A stretch of DNA of 16,828 bases from Clostridia bacterium (GTDB lineage: Bacteria; Bacillota; Clostridia; Christensenellales; Borkfalkiaceae): NCBI GenBank assembly GCA_017648525.1, contig JAGCIP010000177.1:1-16828 (forward strand). Reading direction: 5' to 3'. Each line of letters opens with the position of its first letter. The stretch's first letter is position 1. The notes under the pieces are model-generated. The model searched no databases and had not been told where the DNA came from. It saw nothing but the letters and a program-made list of their open reading frames with translations. Below are positions 6,293 to 14,214 of this stretch, piece by piece. The translations under genes and the position numbers were made by a program.

Positions 6293-8248
6293 ATGAAAAT
6301 GGCTAAATCCTATAAAATCGTTATTCTTTTTACTATGCTTATAGCGTCGCTTGTTATGGCTTTTTCCATGATGAATTTTGGCGTCGCAAAAGCATTGACT
6401 GCGCCCACTAGCGCAAGTAGTTACATTGATGGTGTTGAGAGTGGTTCGGCAAATATTAACGAGCAAAATTCAACACTTGATATTTCTCTTTCAAAAGATA
6501 GCAACAAGTTTGGTTTTAAGAGTAAACTTGTGATAGAAGATTTCGAAATCTCTTTTGATATAGACGGAGAATACACTTCAGTATCTCTTGACTTGACTTA
6601 TGATTCATATTTAGAAAACGGCGTTTTGAAAGTTAAAAACGCTGAAACGGGTGAAAAGGAACTTGTTAAAACGATTGAAAATTCTATCGTTATTGAAAAG
6701 GCGGGTAAAGCTTACTTTGCAAAACAAGAAAACGCAGACAAGAAAGACGTTGCTCTTACAGACGGAATTAAAATTGAACTTTCAGTAGAAAACGGTTTCT
6801 TGGTTGCATCTGTAAACGGTGTAGAATTAACCACTCAAACCGATAAATATTACAAAATTGGTTTTATGGATAAGCCTGTTGCAGAAGTTGATTTAGTTGT
6901 AAATACTGAAAACGACGTAACGGTTGCACTTGATTACGTAGACCAAAAAGCAAGTGATAATACCGGTGCTTACAAGCAAACTTTCGCTTTAACTAACGGT
7001 GAACTTACAAATGCTTTGCCACGAGTTACTTTAAACGATTCTTTCTTTACTTCTAAGAATGCTATTATAAAGGACGTAAGCACTCAATACACTTTAACGC
7101 TTGCACCTTATTCGGTTTTGAATAACGTTAAGTCGTCTGACGTATACCTAGCTCGCCCTGAAAATTCAAATATATGGCTTGCAGTTGACACGCAAAAGCC
7201 AAAAAAGGTTATGTTCCCTGCTGTATCTGCTAGTGAAGATTTTTACGTAGCGGTTGACGGGATTGAAGATGCTTATGCTGAAACTTATACCGTTAAAGTT
7301 CAAGACCCTGAAAATACTACCGACAACGTTGCACCTAAATACAAAAAAGGCGACGCGGATTTTGCAGAGTCTTTAGCATCTTTCAAACAAGCAATTATTG
7401 ACGCAACTATGGACGATGGACATTATATTGCACTTGGTACTGAGTTTGAAATTCCGTCAATGAAAGATTTAGTGGCTGACGAAACTACGGCTTACGAAGA
7501 TTTATCGATAAAGGTATACTACAAGAGTGCAACTCAATCTAGAACTGCTAGTGAATTAAGTTTCAAAATTGACGAAGCGGGTGATTACACTTTCTACGTT
7601 GTGTTTACAGACGCTGCTGGTAACGCTTTAGAAGTTGACAGTATCGTTGAAGAAGATGATAACGGAGAATTGACCATTAAGGACGCTGATTTAGTTTTCA
7701 AGTTCTATATTGCGGACGACGCTCCTATCGAAGTTGAAGCGCCCACGAATATAAGCGGTGGATTTATTGACGTTAAATATACGCTTTCGTCTTTCAAAGT
7801 AGAAGCAAGCGGTTGTAAAGTTACCTATAAACTTTACTACAATGCAAATAAGGCTGTTGAAATTACTAGTGTAGAAGATTTAACCGCAGAAAATGGTTGG
7901 GTGGAAATTCCCACGGCATCTTCTATAAGCGATAAAAACTACAATAAAAACGGTTATGATTACGACGATATTAAGAATATCGGTTACGACGGAAAGGTAA
8001 CCTTTACTCCCGACAAGATAGGCTCGTATGTTGTTGAGTGTTATGCGGTATCAGAAGTTACGCATAGGTCGGAAACCGACTTTGCAGTTATTAGAGTTGC
8101 CGATAAACCCGTAGAAGTAAAAGTGCCAAGCAACTGGTTGCAAAACAACGTTTGGTCAGTAGTTTTCCTTTCGGTTGGTACGTTGTGCCTTATCGGAATC
8201 ATAGTCTTGCTTTTCATTAAGCCAAAGGACGAAACCGAATCAGACTAA
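6293..8248 (+). CDS. Secreted, C-terminally membrane-anchored surface protein of unknown function
   Basis: I do not recognise a named family. The start at 6293 is chosen because the promoter lies at 6225-6253, leaving AAGGAG (6275-6280) upstream, although 12 bases is a long spacing. The 651-residue product begins with a signal peptide: basic MKMAKSYK, a hydrophobic stretch to about residue 31, and a likely cleavage after AKA (32-34). A single helix near 620-642 followed by a short charged tail (KPKDETESD) anchors it in the membrane with the body outside; there is no LPXTG motif. The exterior is acidic and rich in beta-type segments. Residues about 60-210 look like a possible lectin-like beta sandwich. 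From about 344 (DNVAPKYKKGD) there are two Ig-like segments, the first holding FTDAAGN, a phrase typical of bacterial Ig-like repeats. It is transcribed alone, between its own promoter and terminator. A role in adhesion or envelope function is only a guess. Confidence 0.8.
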   Translation: MKMAKSYKIVILFTMLIASLVMAFSMMNFGVAKALTAPTSASSYIDGVESGSANINEQNSTLDISLSKDSNKFGFKSKLVIEDFEISFDIDGEYTSVSLDLTYDSYLENGVLKVKNAETGEKELVKTIENSIVIEKAGKAYFAKQENADKKDVALTDGIKIELSVENGFLVASVNGVELTTQTDKYYKIGFMDKPVAEVDLVVNTENDVTVALDYVDQKASDNTGAYKQTFALTNGELTNALPRVTLNDSFFTSKNAIIKDVSTQYTLTLAPYSVLNNVKSSDVYLARPENSNIWLAVDTQKPKKVMFPAVSASEDFYVAVDGIEDAYAETYTVKVQDPENTTDNVAPKYKKGDADFAESLASFKQAIIDATMDDGHYIALGTEFEIPSMKDLVADETTAYEDLSIKVYYKSATQSRTASELSFKIDEAGDYTFYVVFTDAAGNALEVDSIVEEDDNGELTIKDADLVFKFYIADDAPIEVEAPTNISGGFIDVKYTLSSFKVEASGCKVTYKLYYNANKAVEITSVEDLTAENGWVEIPTASSISDKNYNKNGYDYDDIKNIGYDGKVTFTPDKIGSYVVECYAVSEVTHRSETDFAVIRVADKPVEVKVPSNWLQNNVWSVVFLSVGTLCLIGIIVLLFIKPKDETESD

Positions 8249-8265
8249 AATATAAAAATATAATG

Positions 8266-8296
8266 CAGGACTTCGGTTAACCGAAGTCCTGTTTTT
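8266..8296 (+). terminator. Rho-independent terminator after the surface protein gene
   Basis: A perfect 11-pair inverted repeat, CAGGACTTCGG (8266-8276) with CCGAAGTCCTG (8281-8291) around TTAA, is followed by five T. It lies 18 bases past the stop codon and ends only ten bases before the next start codon. Confidence 0.92.
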
Positions 8297-8306
8297 AATC
8301 AACATT

Positions 8307-9113
8307 ATGAAAAGTTTTATTGCAGATAAAAACCGCAAGTTGTCAAAACTTGCTTTATACAACGTAGAAGATTTATCTTACTCGGCTTTTATGCGTGCGT
8401 TGCGCAAAAAGGACGTTAAAGTTAACGGGGTAAGAGTTTCTAAAGACGTTATGCTAAACGTTGGTGACAAGGTTGAAATATACTACGTTTGTACGTCGAT
8501 AGAAAAGTTCTCCATAATTTACCAAGACCAAAACGTTTTAGTGGTCAATAAGAAATCGGGCTATTCTTCTGAAAGTGTTTTTGAAACTGTTTCTAGTTTA
8601 TACGAAAACGCAAAGTTTATTCACCGTTTAGATAGAAATACTAGCGGGATTATGATTTTTGCCCTTAACGAAAAGGCGGAAAGCGAATTACTTAACGGAT
8701 TTAAAAACCGTGATTTTGTTAAAATATATACCGCCGAAGTGGTCGGCGTCCCCAAAAAACCACAGGCGATTTTAACCGCTTATTTGGTTAAAGATAAAGA
8801 CGAGGCGTTGGTTAAAATTTACGATACGCCTGTAAAAAATTCTATAGAAATCAGAACGGGGTATAAAGTTTTGAAATCTAATGGGCAAACGTCTTTATTA
8901 GAAGTTGAACTTTTTACGGGGAAAACCCATCAAATAAGGGCGCATCTTGCGCACATAGGTCACCCGATTATTGGTGATGGAAAGTACGGGGATTTTGAAA
9001 CTAATCAAAAATACAATGAAAAAGTCCAACAACTTACAGCAACCGCTTTGACGTTAAAGTTTAACAAGGGCGATTTTTTAGATTATTTAAGCGATAAGAC
9101 GTTTACAATATAA
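8307..9113 (+). CDS. RluA-family pseudouridine synthase with S4-like N-terminus
   Basis: A second RNA pseudouridine synthase, 268 residues. Residues 1-60 (FIADKNRKLSKLAL, then FMRALRKKDVKVNGVRVSKD and GDKVEIYY) form an S4-like RNA-binding domain, here rather short in its first helix. The catalytic domain follows, with HRLDRNTSG carrying the catalytic aspartate at 109 and LFTGKTHQIRAHLAHIGHPIIGD near the C-terminus. It is clearly different from the S4-less synthase at 4800-5510. The start is fixed by the S4 domain, yet no Shine-Dalgarno sequence precedes it, and the T run of the upstream terminator ends ten bases before the ATG. A TATAAT at 8259-8264 is a possible -10 but has no good -35. The gene ends 11 bases before rqcH, so these two are probably co-transcribed. 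The target base is unknown. Confidence 0.9.
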   Translation: MKSFIADKNRKLSKLALYNVEDLSYSAFMRALRKKDVKVNGVRVSKDVMLNVGDKVEIYYVCTSIEKFSIIYQDQNVLVVNKKSGYSSESVFETVSSLYENAKFIHRLDRNTSGIMIFALNEKAESELLNGFKNRDFVKIYTAEVVGVPKKPQAILTAYLVKDKDEALVKIYDTPVKNSIEIRTGYKVLKSNGQTSLLEVELFTGKTHQIRAHLAHIGHPIIGDGKYGDFETNQKYNEKVQQLTATALTLKFNKGDFLDYLSDKTFTI

Positions 9114-9124
9114 AAAGGTGAAGT

Positions 9125-10819
9125 ATGCCACAAGACGCTTTTACTTTGCGATATCTTTGCGAAGAACTTAATAATCTTTTTGCTAACGGCAAGGTAAACA
9201 AAATTACCGAGCCGTCTGTTGACGAACTCGTTTTAACGTTATATACAGGCAAAAAGACTGAAAAACTTTTGCTAAACGTCAACCCCGCAAGCCCAAGAAT
9301 AGGCGTTATTCACGAAGATAGAGAAAGTCCGCTTACAGCCCCTAATTTTTGTATGCTAATGCGCAAACACTTATTGTCTGCAACCCTTAAAAAAATTAGT
9401 TTGGTTGGTTTTGACAGAATAGTCAAGATAGATTTCTTAGCGTCGGGCGAGTTTTTTGATTCGGTTGAAAAAACCGTTTACGTTGAGTTAATGGGTAGAT
9501 ATAGCAATATAATCTTAACCGAAAACGGCAAAATTTTAGGTGGAAATCGTGGTATAAATATGTTTGACCAAGGTGTGCGTCCGCTTATCGTTGGAAAGCC
9601 TTACGTTTATCCGCCTGTTGGTGAAAAATTATTGCCAAACGATAAAAATTTGATTGAAATCTTCAATCAATCTCAGTCTAAAATAGCCGAAAGTATTACA
9701 CAAAACGTACAAGGCGTTGCGCTTTCAACGGCAAAGGAAATTGAGAGAAAATATATAGAAAAACACGGTGTAGAAGTAGATGCTGTTGCATTGTTTAACT
9801 TCCTTAACGATTTTTTGTTTAATGAAAAGAAAAATCCTTGCGTTGTTATAGAAAACGGTGCGATAAAAGACGTGTTGGCGTTTCCTTACGACGTGATAGG
9901 CGGGGAGTTGAAATTTTTTGAGCAATTATATTTTGCGGAAGAGTTTTATTTTACAGAGCGTGATAAATTAAAGAAATTTACAGCAAAAAAAGAAAGGCTT
10001 TCGAGCATTACGGCAACGGCGATTAAAAAGGTTAAAAAGCGTTTAGTTGCTATAAACGCAAAGGAAAAAGATGCGACGCAAGCCGAAGAAAATAAAATTA
10101 AAGGTGAGTTGCTTTTAGCAAATTTATATAGGATTAAACAAGGGCAACTTGAGTGTGAATTAGAAAATTATTACGACGGTAGCACTATAAAAATAGTTTT
10201 AGATTCTAGGCTTTCAGTATCAAAAAACGCAGAGAATTATTATAAAAAGTATAATAAACAAAAGCGCACCTTGATTGCACTTAAGCCTCAGCGAGAACAG
10301 GCGGAAACTGAATTAAACTATTTAACTAGCGTTGCTGACGAGATATCGCTTGCGGAGAATATTGACGACTTGAATTTAGTGCAGTTAGAAATTGAAAGCA
10401 TGGGATTGATACAAGTTAAAAACAACCTTGCAAAAAAACCTAAAAAAGAAACTTTCTGTCGAGAGTATAACGTTCAAGGCTTTAAGGTGCGGGCAGGCAG
10501 AAACAATGCTGAAAACGATAAATTGACCTTTACCGCAAACCCCAACGACGTTTGGGTGCACGTTAAAGATTATCACTCTTCTCACGTTGTAATAGAAAGT
10601 CTAAACAAGCAAGTTCCGGAAAGCGTGGTTATAGTAGCTTGTGAAATTTGTGCTTATTATTCAAAGGGGCGTGTAGGTGGAAAAACCGAAGTGGTTTACA
10701 CCTTGAAAAAGCACGTTAAAAAGCCACCACGTTCAAAACCAGGCTTTTGTGTTTACGATAATTTTAAGTCGGTTATGGTAACGGCGGAAAAACACGTGGA
10801 ATTTTTAAAAAACGATTAA
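9125..10819 (+). CDS. rqcH: RqcH, NFACT-family ribosome quality control protein
   Basis: RqcH binds 50S subunits still holding a peptidyl-tRNA and recruits tRNA-Ala to add C-terminal alanine tails, marking the stalled chain for degradation. The 564-residue length fits. The NFACT-N domain begins with DAFTLRYLCEEL and contains APNFCMLMRKHL and the aspartate-arginine pair at exactly residues 97-98 (GFDRIVKIDF), the pair needed for tRNA recruitment in Bacillus RqcH. A basic, charged helical region (about 280-420) is the expected coiled coil. The NFACT-R domain starts with VRAGRNNAENDKLTF (from 455), includes PNDVWVHVKDYHSSHVVIE, and ends with KPPRSKPGF. Older annotations call this fibronectin-binding protein A. 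AAGGTGA precedes the ATG. I see no terminator before tig. With ssrA at the left edge, the genome carries both major rescue routes. Confidence 0.94.
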   Translation: MPQDAFTLRYLCEELNNLFANGKVNKITEPSVDELVLTLYTGKKTEKLLLNVNPASPRIGVIHEDRESPLTAPNFCMLMRKHLLSATLKKISLVGFDRIVKIDFLASGEFFDSVEKTVYVELMGRYSNIILTENGKILGGNRGINMFDQGVRPLIVGKPYVYPPVGEKLLPNDKNLIEIFNQSQSKIAESITQNVQGVALSTAKEIERKYIEKHGVEVDAVALFNFLNDFLFNEKKNPCVVIENGAIKDVLAFPYDVIGGELKFFEQLYFAEEFYFTERDKLKKFTAKKERLSSITATAIKKVKKRLVAINAKEKDATQAEENKIKGELLLANLYRIKQGQLECELENYYDGSTIKIVLDSRLSVSKNAENYYKKYNKQKRTLIALKPQREQAETELNYLTSVADEISLAENIDDLNLVQLEIESMGLIQVKNNLAKKPKKETFCREYNVQGFKVRAGRNNAENDKLTFTANPNDVWVHVKDYHSSHVVIESLNKQVPESVVIVACEICAYYSKGRVGGKTEVVYTLKKHVKKPPRSKPGFCVYDNFKSVMVTAEKHVEFLKND

Positions 10820-10835
10820 AAGACTGTTAAAAACC

Positions 10836-10864
10836 TTGCAATTTGCGGTAGGTTGTGTTAAAAT
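10836..10864 (+). promoter_or_regulatory. Promoter of tig (and probably clpP-clpX)
   Basis: TTGCAA (10836-10841), a 17-base spacer and TAAAAT (10859-10864) predict a start near 10871, about 25 bases before the tig ATG. No CtsR or CIRCE heat-shock operator is visible around it. Confidence 0.75.
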
Positions 10865-10895
10865 AATTAAGAATTTTATGTATTAGGAGTACGTT

Positions 10896-12182
10896 ATGAA
10901 ATATACGTTTGAAAAAGCAGAAAAAAGCACGGTAAAGATTACTATTGATTTAACTGCTAAAGAATGGCAAGCAGCAATTGAATCTGCTTATGAAAAGACC
11001 AAAGGCAGATACAGCATGCCTGGTTTTAGAAAAGGAAAAGTTCCCAAAAAAGTTTTAGAAACCGCTTACGGTGCAGGTGTTTTCTATGAAGAAGCAATCA
11101 ACCAAGCATTCCCCAAATATTACGGCGAAGTACTTGATAAAGAACCTTCTATCGAAGCAGTTGCAGCGCCCGAAATCGATATTAAGAAAATTAGCGAAAA
11201 AGGCATTACTATGCTTGCAATCGTTGCTGTTAAACCCGAAGTTGTTTTTGGTGCATATAAGGGTATAAAGTTCGACAAAGTTGAGTATAATGTAAAGGAC
11301 GAAGATATTGAAGACGAAATGAAGCGTTTACAAGAACGTAATTCTCGTATGGTAGCGGTTACCGACAGAGCAGTTGTTGACGGCGACAGCGTAATCATTG
11401 ATTACTCTGGTAGTGTTGACGGTGTTAAGTTTGACGGTGGCACAGCTGAAAAGCAAACTCTCGTTATCGGTAGCAAGACCTTTATTCCTGGTTTTGAAGA
11501 ACAACTTATCGGTATGAATATCGGTGATGAAAAAGACATCAACGTTAAATTCCCCGAAGAATATCACGCAGAAAACCTTAAAGGTAAAGATGCTGTATTC
11601 GCTATTAAACTTCACGAAATCAACAAAAAGGAACTTCCCGAAATTACTGACGACTTTATCAAAGAAGCAGTTGGTGCAGAAAGCGTAGAAGCTTACAAGA
11701 AAGAAACTCGTGAAAGACTTGAAAAGCAAAATGCTGACAGAGCGGAAAGAGAACTTGAAGATGCTATGGTTAAAAAGATAACCGAAACTTCTGACGTTGA
11801 AATTCCCGACGCTTTAATTGAAAATCAAATTGACCGTATGGTACAAGAAATGGAATATCGCCTTTCATATCAAGGACTTAAACTTGCTGACTACTTAAAA
11901 TATATGGGTAAGAGCATGGACGAGTTTAGAAAGGGATATACCGAACAAGCGACTGAACTTGTTAAGTCACAACTCGTTATCGAAGGTATTATTGAAAGAG
12001 AAGAAATCGTTGCTACTGAAGAAGACGTTGAAGCAAGAGTTGCTGAAATGGCAAAGGCTCAAAACAAGCCCGCTCCTGACGTTAAGAAAAATATTAACGC
12101 TCGTCAACTTGACTACATCAAGAACGAAATCGTTATTAAGAAATTCTTTGACTTCTTAAAAACCAACAACGAAATTAAATAA
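10896..12182 (+). CDS. tig: Trigger factor
   Basis: Ribosome-bound chaperone with peptidyl-prolyl isomerase activity that meets nascent chains at the exit tunnel. The 428-residue protein has all three domains. The N-terminal ribosome-binding domain carries the signature GFRKGKVP (43-50), which docks on ribosomal protein L23. The FKBP-like isomerase domain spans about 150-245 (AVVDGDSVIIDYSG, then FIPGFEEQLIGMNIGDEKDINVKFPEEYH). The long helical C-terminal domain extends to the end. AGGAG (10885-10889) lies six bases before the ATG. The tig-clpP-clpX order is widespread in bacteria and links folding of new proteins with their degradation. The docking partner L23 is encoded about 4 kb downstream by rplW. 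Confidence 0.98.
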   Translation: MKYTFEKAEKSTVKITIDLTAKEWQAAIESAYEKTKGRYSMPGFRKGKVPKKVLETAYGAGVFYEEAINQAFPKYYGEVLDKEPSIEAVAAPEIDIKKISEKGITMLAIVAVKPEVVFGAYKGIKFDKVEYNVKDEDIEDEMKRLQERNSRMVAVTDRAVVDGDSVIIDYSGSVDGVKFDGGTAEKQTLVIGSKTFIPGFEEQLIGMNIGDEKDINVKFPEEYHAENLKGKDAVFAIKLHEINKKELPEITDDFIKEAVGAESVEAYKKETRERLEKQNADRAERELEDAMVKKITETSDVEIPDALIENQIDRMVQEMEYRLSYQGLKLADYLKYMGKSMDEFRKGYTEQATELVKSQLVIEGIIEREEIVATEEDVEARVAEMAKAQNKPAPDVKKNINARQLDYIKNEIVIKKFFDFLKTNNEIK

Positions 12183-12183
12183 T

Positions 12184-12197
12184 AACCGTTAACGGTT
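12184..12197. repeat. 14-base perfect palindrome just after tig
   Basis: AACCGTTAACGGTT starts one base after the tig stop codon. It is a perfect palindrome, without loop or T tract, so it is more like a protein-binding site than a terminator. I cannot match it to a known operator. Confidence 0.4.
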
Positions 12198-12214
12198 GAA
12201 TAAACAAAAGCAAT

Positions 12215-12248
12215 ACCGCAAATGACAAAACAGGTCGTTTGCGGTTTT
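12215..12248 (+). terminator. Intercistronic hairpin between tig and clpP, possible partial terminator
   Basis: ACCGCAAATGAC (12215-12226) pairs with GTCGTTTGCGGT (12234-12245) over 12 pairs (one T-G wobble) around a seven-base loop. The 3' side is TTTTGT, a short and broken T tract. As I find no good promoter between it and clpP, it probably reduces rather than stops transcription from tig into clpP-clpX, or stabilises the processed mRNA end. Confidence 0.6.
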
Positions 12249-12282
12249 GTAAACGAAAATAAAAGTTACGGAGAATAAATAT

Positions 12283-12879
12283 ATGGATATAAGAAACACC
12301 GTCGTACCCTACGTTGTAGAACAGACGGGTAAAGGGGAAAGAAGTTACGACATATACTCAAGATTATTAGAAGATAGAATTATATTTTTAACGGGTGAAA
12401 TAAACGACGCGGTTGCTGATGCCGTTGTTGCTCAACTTATCTATTTAGAAGGTAAAGCCCCTGATAAGGATATTTGTCTTTATATCAATAGTCCGGGCGG
12501 TAGCGTAACTGCAGGGCTTGCTATTTACGATACTATGAACTATATTAAGTGCGACGTAAGCACTATTTGTATCGGTCTTGCCGCAAGTATGGGTGCGTTC
12601 TTGCTTTCAAGCGGAGCAAAGGGCAAAAGATATGCGCTTCCGAACAGCGAAATTATGATTCATCAACCTTTGGGTGGTGCGCAAGGTCAAGCAAGCGACA
12701 TAAAAATTCAAGCAGACCATATATTAAAAACTAAACACCGCTTGAATACTATTTTATCGCAAAATAGCGGTAAGCCTTACGAACAAGTTGAAAAAGATAC
12801 CGATAGAGATAATTATTTATCGGCAGAGCAAGCAAAAGAATACGGTTTGATTGACGAAATTTTCGTTAAACGTCCGTAA
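12283..12879 (+). CDS. clpP: ATP-dependent Clp protease proteolytic subunit
   Basis: Serine protease that forms a closed double-ring chamber and degrades proteins unfolded by ClpX or ClpC. The 198-residue length is normal. The catalytic triad is visible: Ser102 in GLAASMGAFLL, His127 in EIMIHQPLGG and Asp176 in TDRDNYLSAEQA. The oxyanion/substrate-strand motif YINSPGGSVTAGLAIYDTM (68-86) and the N-terminal PYVVEQTGKGERSYDIYSRLL used for ATPase docking are intact. GGAG (12270-12273) lies nine bases before the start. The gene is followed 15 bases later by its partner ATPase clpX, and it probably shares the tig transcript through the intercistronic hairpin. Confidence 0.98.
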   Translation: MDIRNTVVPYVVEQTGKGERSYDIYSRLLEDRIIFLTGEINDAVADAVVAQLIYLEGKAPDKDICLYINSPGGSVTAGLAIYDTMNYIKCDVSTICIGLAASMGAFLLSSGAKGKRYALPNSEIMIHQPLGGAQGQASDIKIQADHILKTKHRLNTILSQNSGKPYEQVEKDTDRDNYLSAEQAKEYGLIDEIFVKRP

Positions 12880-12894
12880 GATTTTTGGAGAGAT

Positions 12895-14127
12895 ATGAAA
12901 GATAACAACGAACAATTATTTTGTTCCTTTTGCGGAAAACCAAAGGAACTTACTAAACGTTTAATAGCAGGGCCTAACGGGATTTATATTTGTGCCGAGT
13001 GTATTGAAGTTTGCAGAGACGTGGTGAAAGAAGATTCTGCAAAGGAAGACGTTAAGGCGGAAATTGCTTTATTAAAACCTGCTGAAATTAAAGAAAAACT
13101 TGATGAATATATTATCGGACAAGACGAAGCGAAAAGAGTTTTATCAGTAGCCGTTTATAATCATTATAAGAGAATAAATGCGGTTAACTCTAAAGAAGTG
13201 GACGTTGAACTTGATAAAAGCAATATTCTTCTTCTCGGCCCAACGGGAAGTGGAAAGACTTTGCTTGCAAGAACTCTCGCTAAAATTTTAGACGTGCCGT
13301 TTGCTGTCGCAGACGCTACCACGCTTACGGAAGCGGGCTACGTGGGTGAAGACGTTGAGAATATTCTTCTTAAACTTATTCAAAACGCTGATTACGACAT
13401 TGAAAAAGCCCAACGTGGTATTGTTTATATAGACGAAATTGATAAGATAGCAAGAAAGAGTGAAAACGTTTCTATAACTCGTGACGTTTCGGGTGAGGGA
13501 GTTCAACAGGCCTTGCTTAAAATCATTGAAAGCACGGTTGCATCTGTTCCTCCGCAAGGCGGAAGAAAGCACCCCCAACAAGAATGCTTGCGCATTGATA
13601 CCACTAATATTTTATTTATATGTGGCGGTGCGTTTGTGGGGCTTGAAGAAATCGTTTCAAAAAGAAAAGAAAAGGCGTCTTTAGGTTTTGGTGGAAGCGT
13701 TGAAAAGGCTAAGGTTGGCGAAAAGGAATTCGTCAGGGACGTTCAACCGCAAGATTTGATTAAATACGGTTTAATTCCTGAGTTTGTTGGTAGAGTTCCT
13801 ATTACGGTAGGTTTGCATCCGTTGGACGAAAGCGCACTTGTAAATATTATGACAAAGCCAAAGAACGCACTTGTAAAACAATATAAAAAGTTAATCGGTT
13901 TAGATAACGTTGAATTAGAGATTACCGACGGTGCGGTTAGTGCGGTTGCTAAACGTGCGATAGAACTTAAAACGGGGGCAAGAGGTTTAAGAACTATTTT
14001 AGAAAATCTTATGCTTGATACTATGTACGATTTGCCATCTGAAACGGACGTTAGCAAGGTTGTTATAGATGAAAACGTTGTAAATAACGGCGCAAAACCC
14101 ACCCTGATTAAAAAGGAAATCGCCTAA
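12895..14127 (+). CDS. clpX: ATP-dependent Clp protease ATP-binding subunit ClpX
   Basis: AAA+ unfoldase that recognises substrates, including tmRNA-tagged proteins, and threads them into ClpP. The 410-residue protein starts with the N-terminal zinc domain (Cys10, Cys13, Cys33, Cys36). Then come Walker A GPTGSGKT (115-122), the pore loop AGYVGED, Walker B IVYIDEIDK (about 176-184), GLIPEFVGRVPI with the arginine-finger region, and the sensor-2 motif GARGLR. The ClpP-contacting loop reads LGFGG (263-267), so the usual IGF tripeptide has Leu in place of Ile. GGAG lies four bases before the ATG, just after clpP. No terminator is visible after it; the next signal is the S10-operon promoter about 50 bases on. 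Confidence 0.98.
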   Translation: MKDNNEQLFCSFCGKPKELTKRLIAGPNGIYICAECIEVCRDVVKEDSAKEDVKAEIALLKPAEIKEKLDEYIIGQDEAKRVLSVAVYNHYKRINAVNSKEVDVELDKSNILLLGPTGSGKTLLARTLAKILDVPFAVADATTLTEAGYVGEDVENILLKLIQNADYDIEKAQRGIVYIDEIDKIARKSENVSITRDVSGEGVQQALLKIIESTVASVPPQGGRKHPQQECLRIDTTNILFICGGAFVGLEEIVSKRKEKASLGFGGSVEKAKVGEKEFVRDVQPQDLIKYGLIPEFVGRVPITVGLHPLDESALVNIMTKPKNALVKQYKKLIGLDNVELEITDGAVSAVAKRAIELKTGARGLRTILENLMLDTMYDLPSETDVSKVVIDENVVNNGAKPTLIKKEIA

Positions 14128-14179
14128 AAAAATCGATAAAAATTTATCAAAAAAAATTAAAAATACCCGTAAAAAACAG

Positions 14180-14208
14180 TTGACATTATTGAAAAGGGTT
14201 GATATAAT
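14180..14208 (+). promoter_or_regulatory. Consensus promoter of the S10 ribosomal protein operon
   Basis: TTGACA (14180-14185), exactly 17 bases, and TATAAT (14203-14208) match the sigma-A consensus at all 12 positions. This is the strongest promoter in the window, as expected for ribosomal protein genes. The predicted start is near 14215. Confidence 0.92.
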
Positions 14209-14214
14209 GTATAG

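Noticed and set aside
11328..11729. Minus-strand open frame inside tig, and similar antisense frames in ileS, clpX and rplD
   Set aside because: These are shadows of strongly conserved genes on the other strand, with no ribosome binding sites and no recognisable protein features.
14135..14148. GATAAA/TTTATC hairpin after clpX as a terminator
   Set aside because: The stem is only six AT-rich pairs and is followed by A, not T, on the plus strand.
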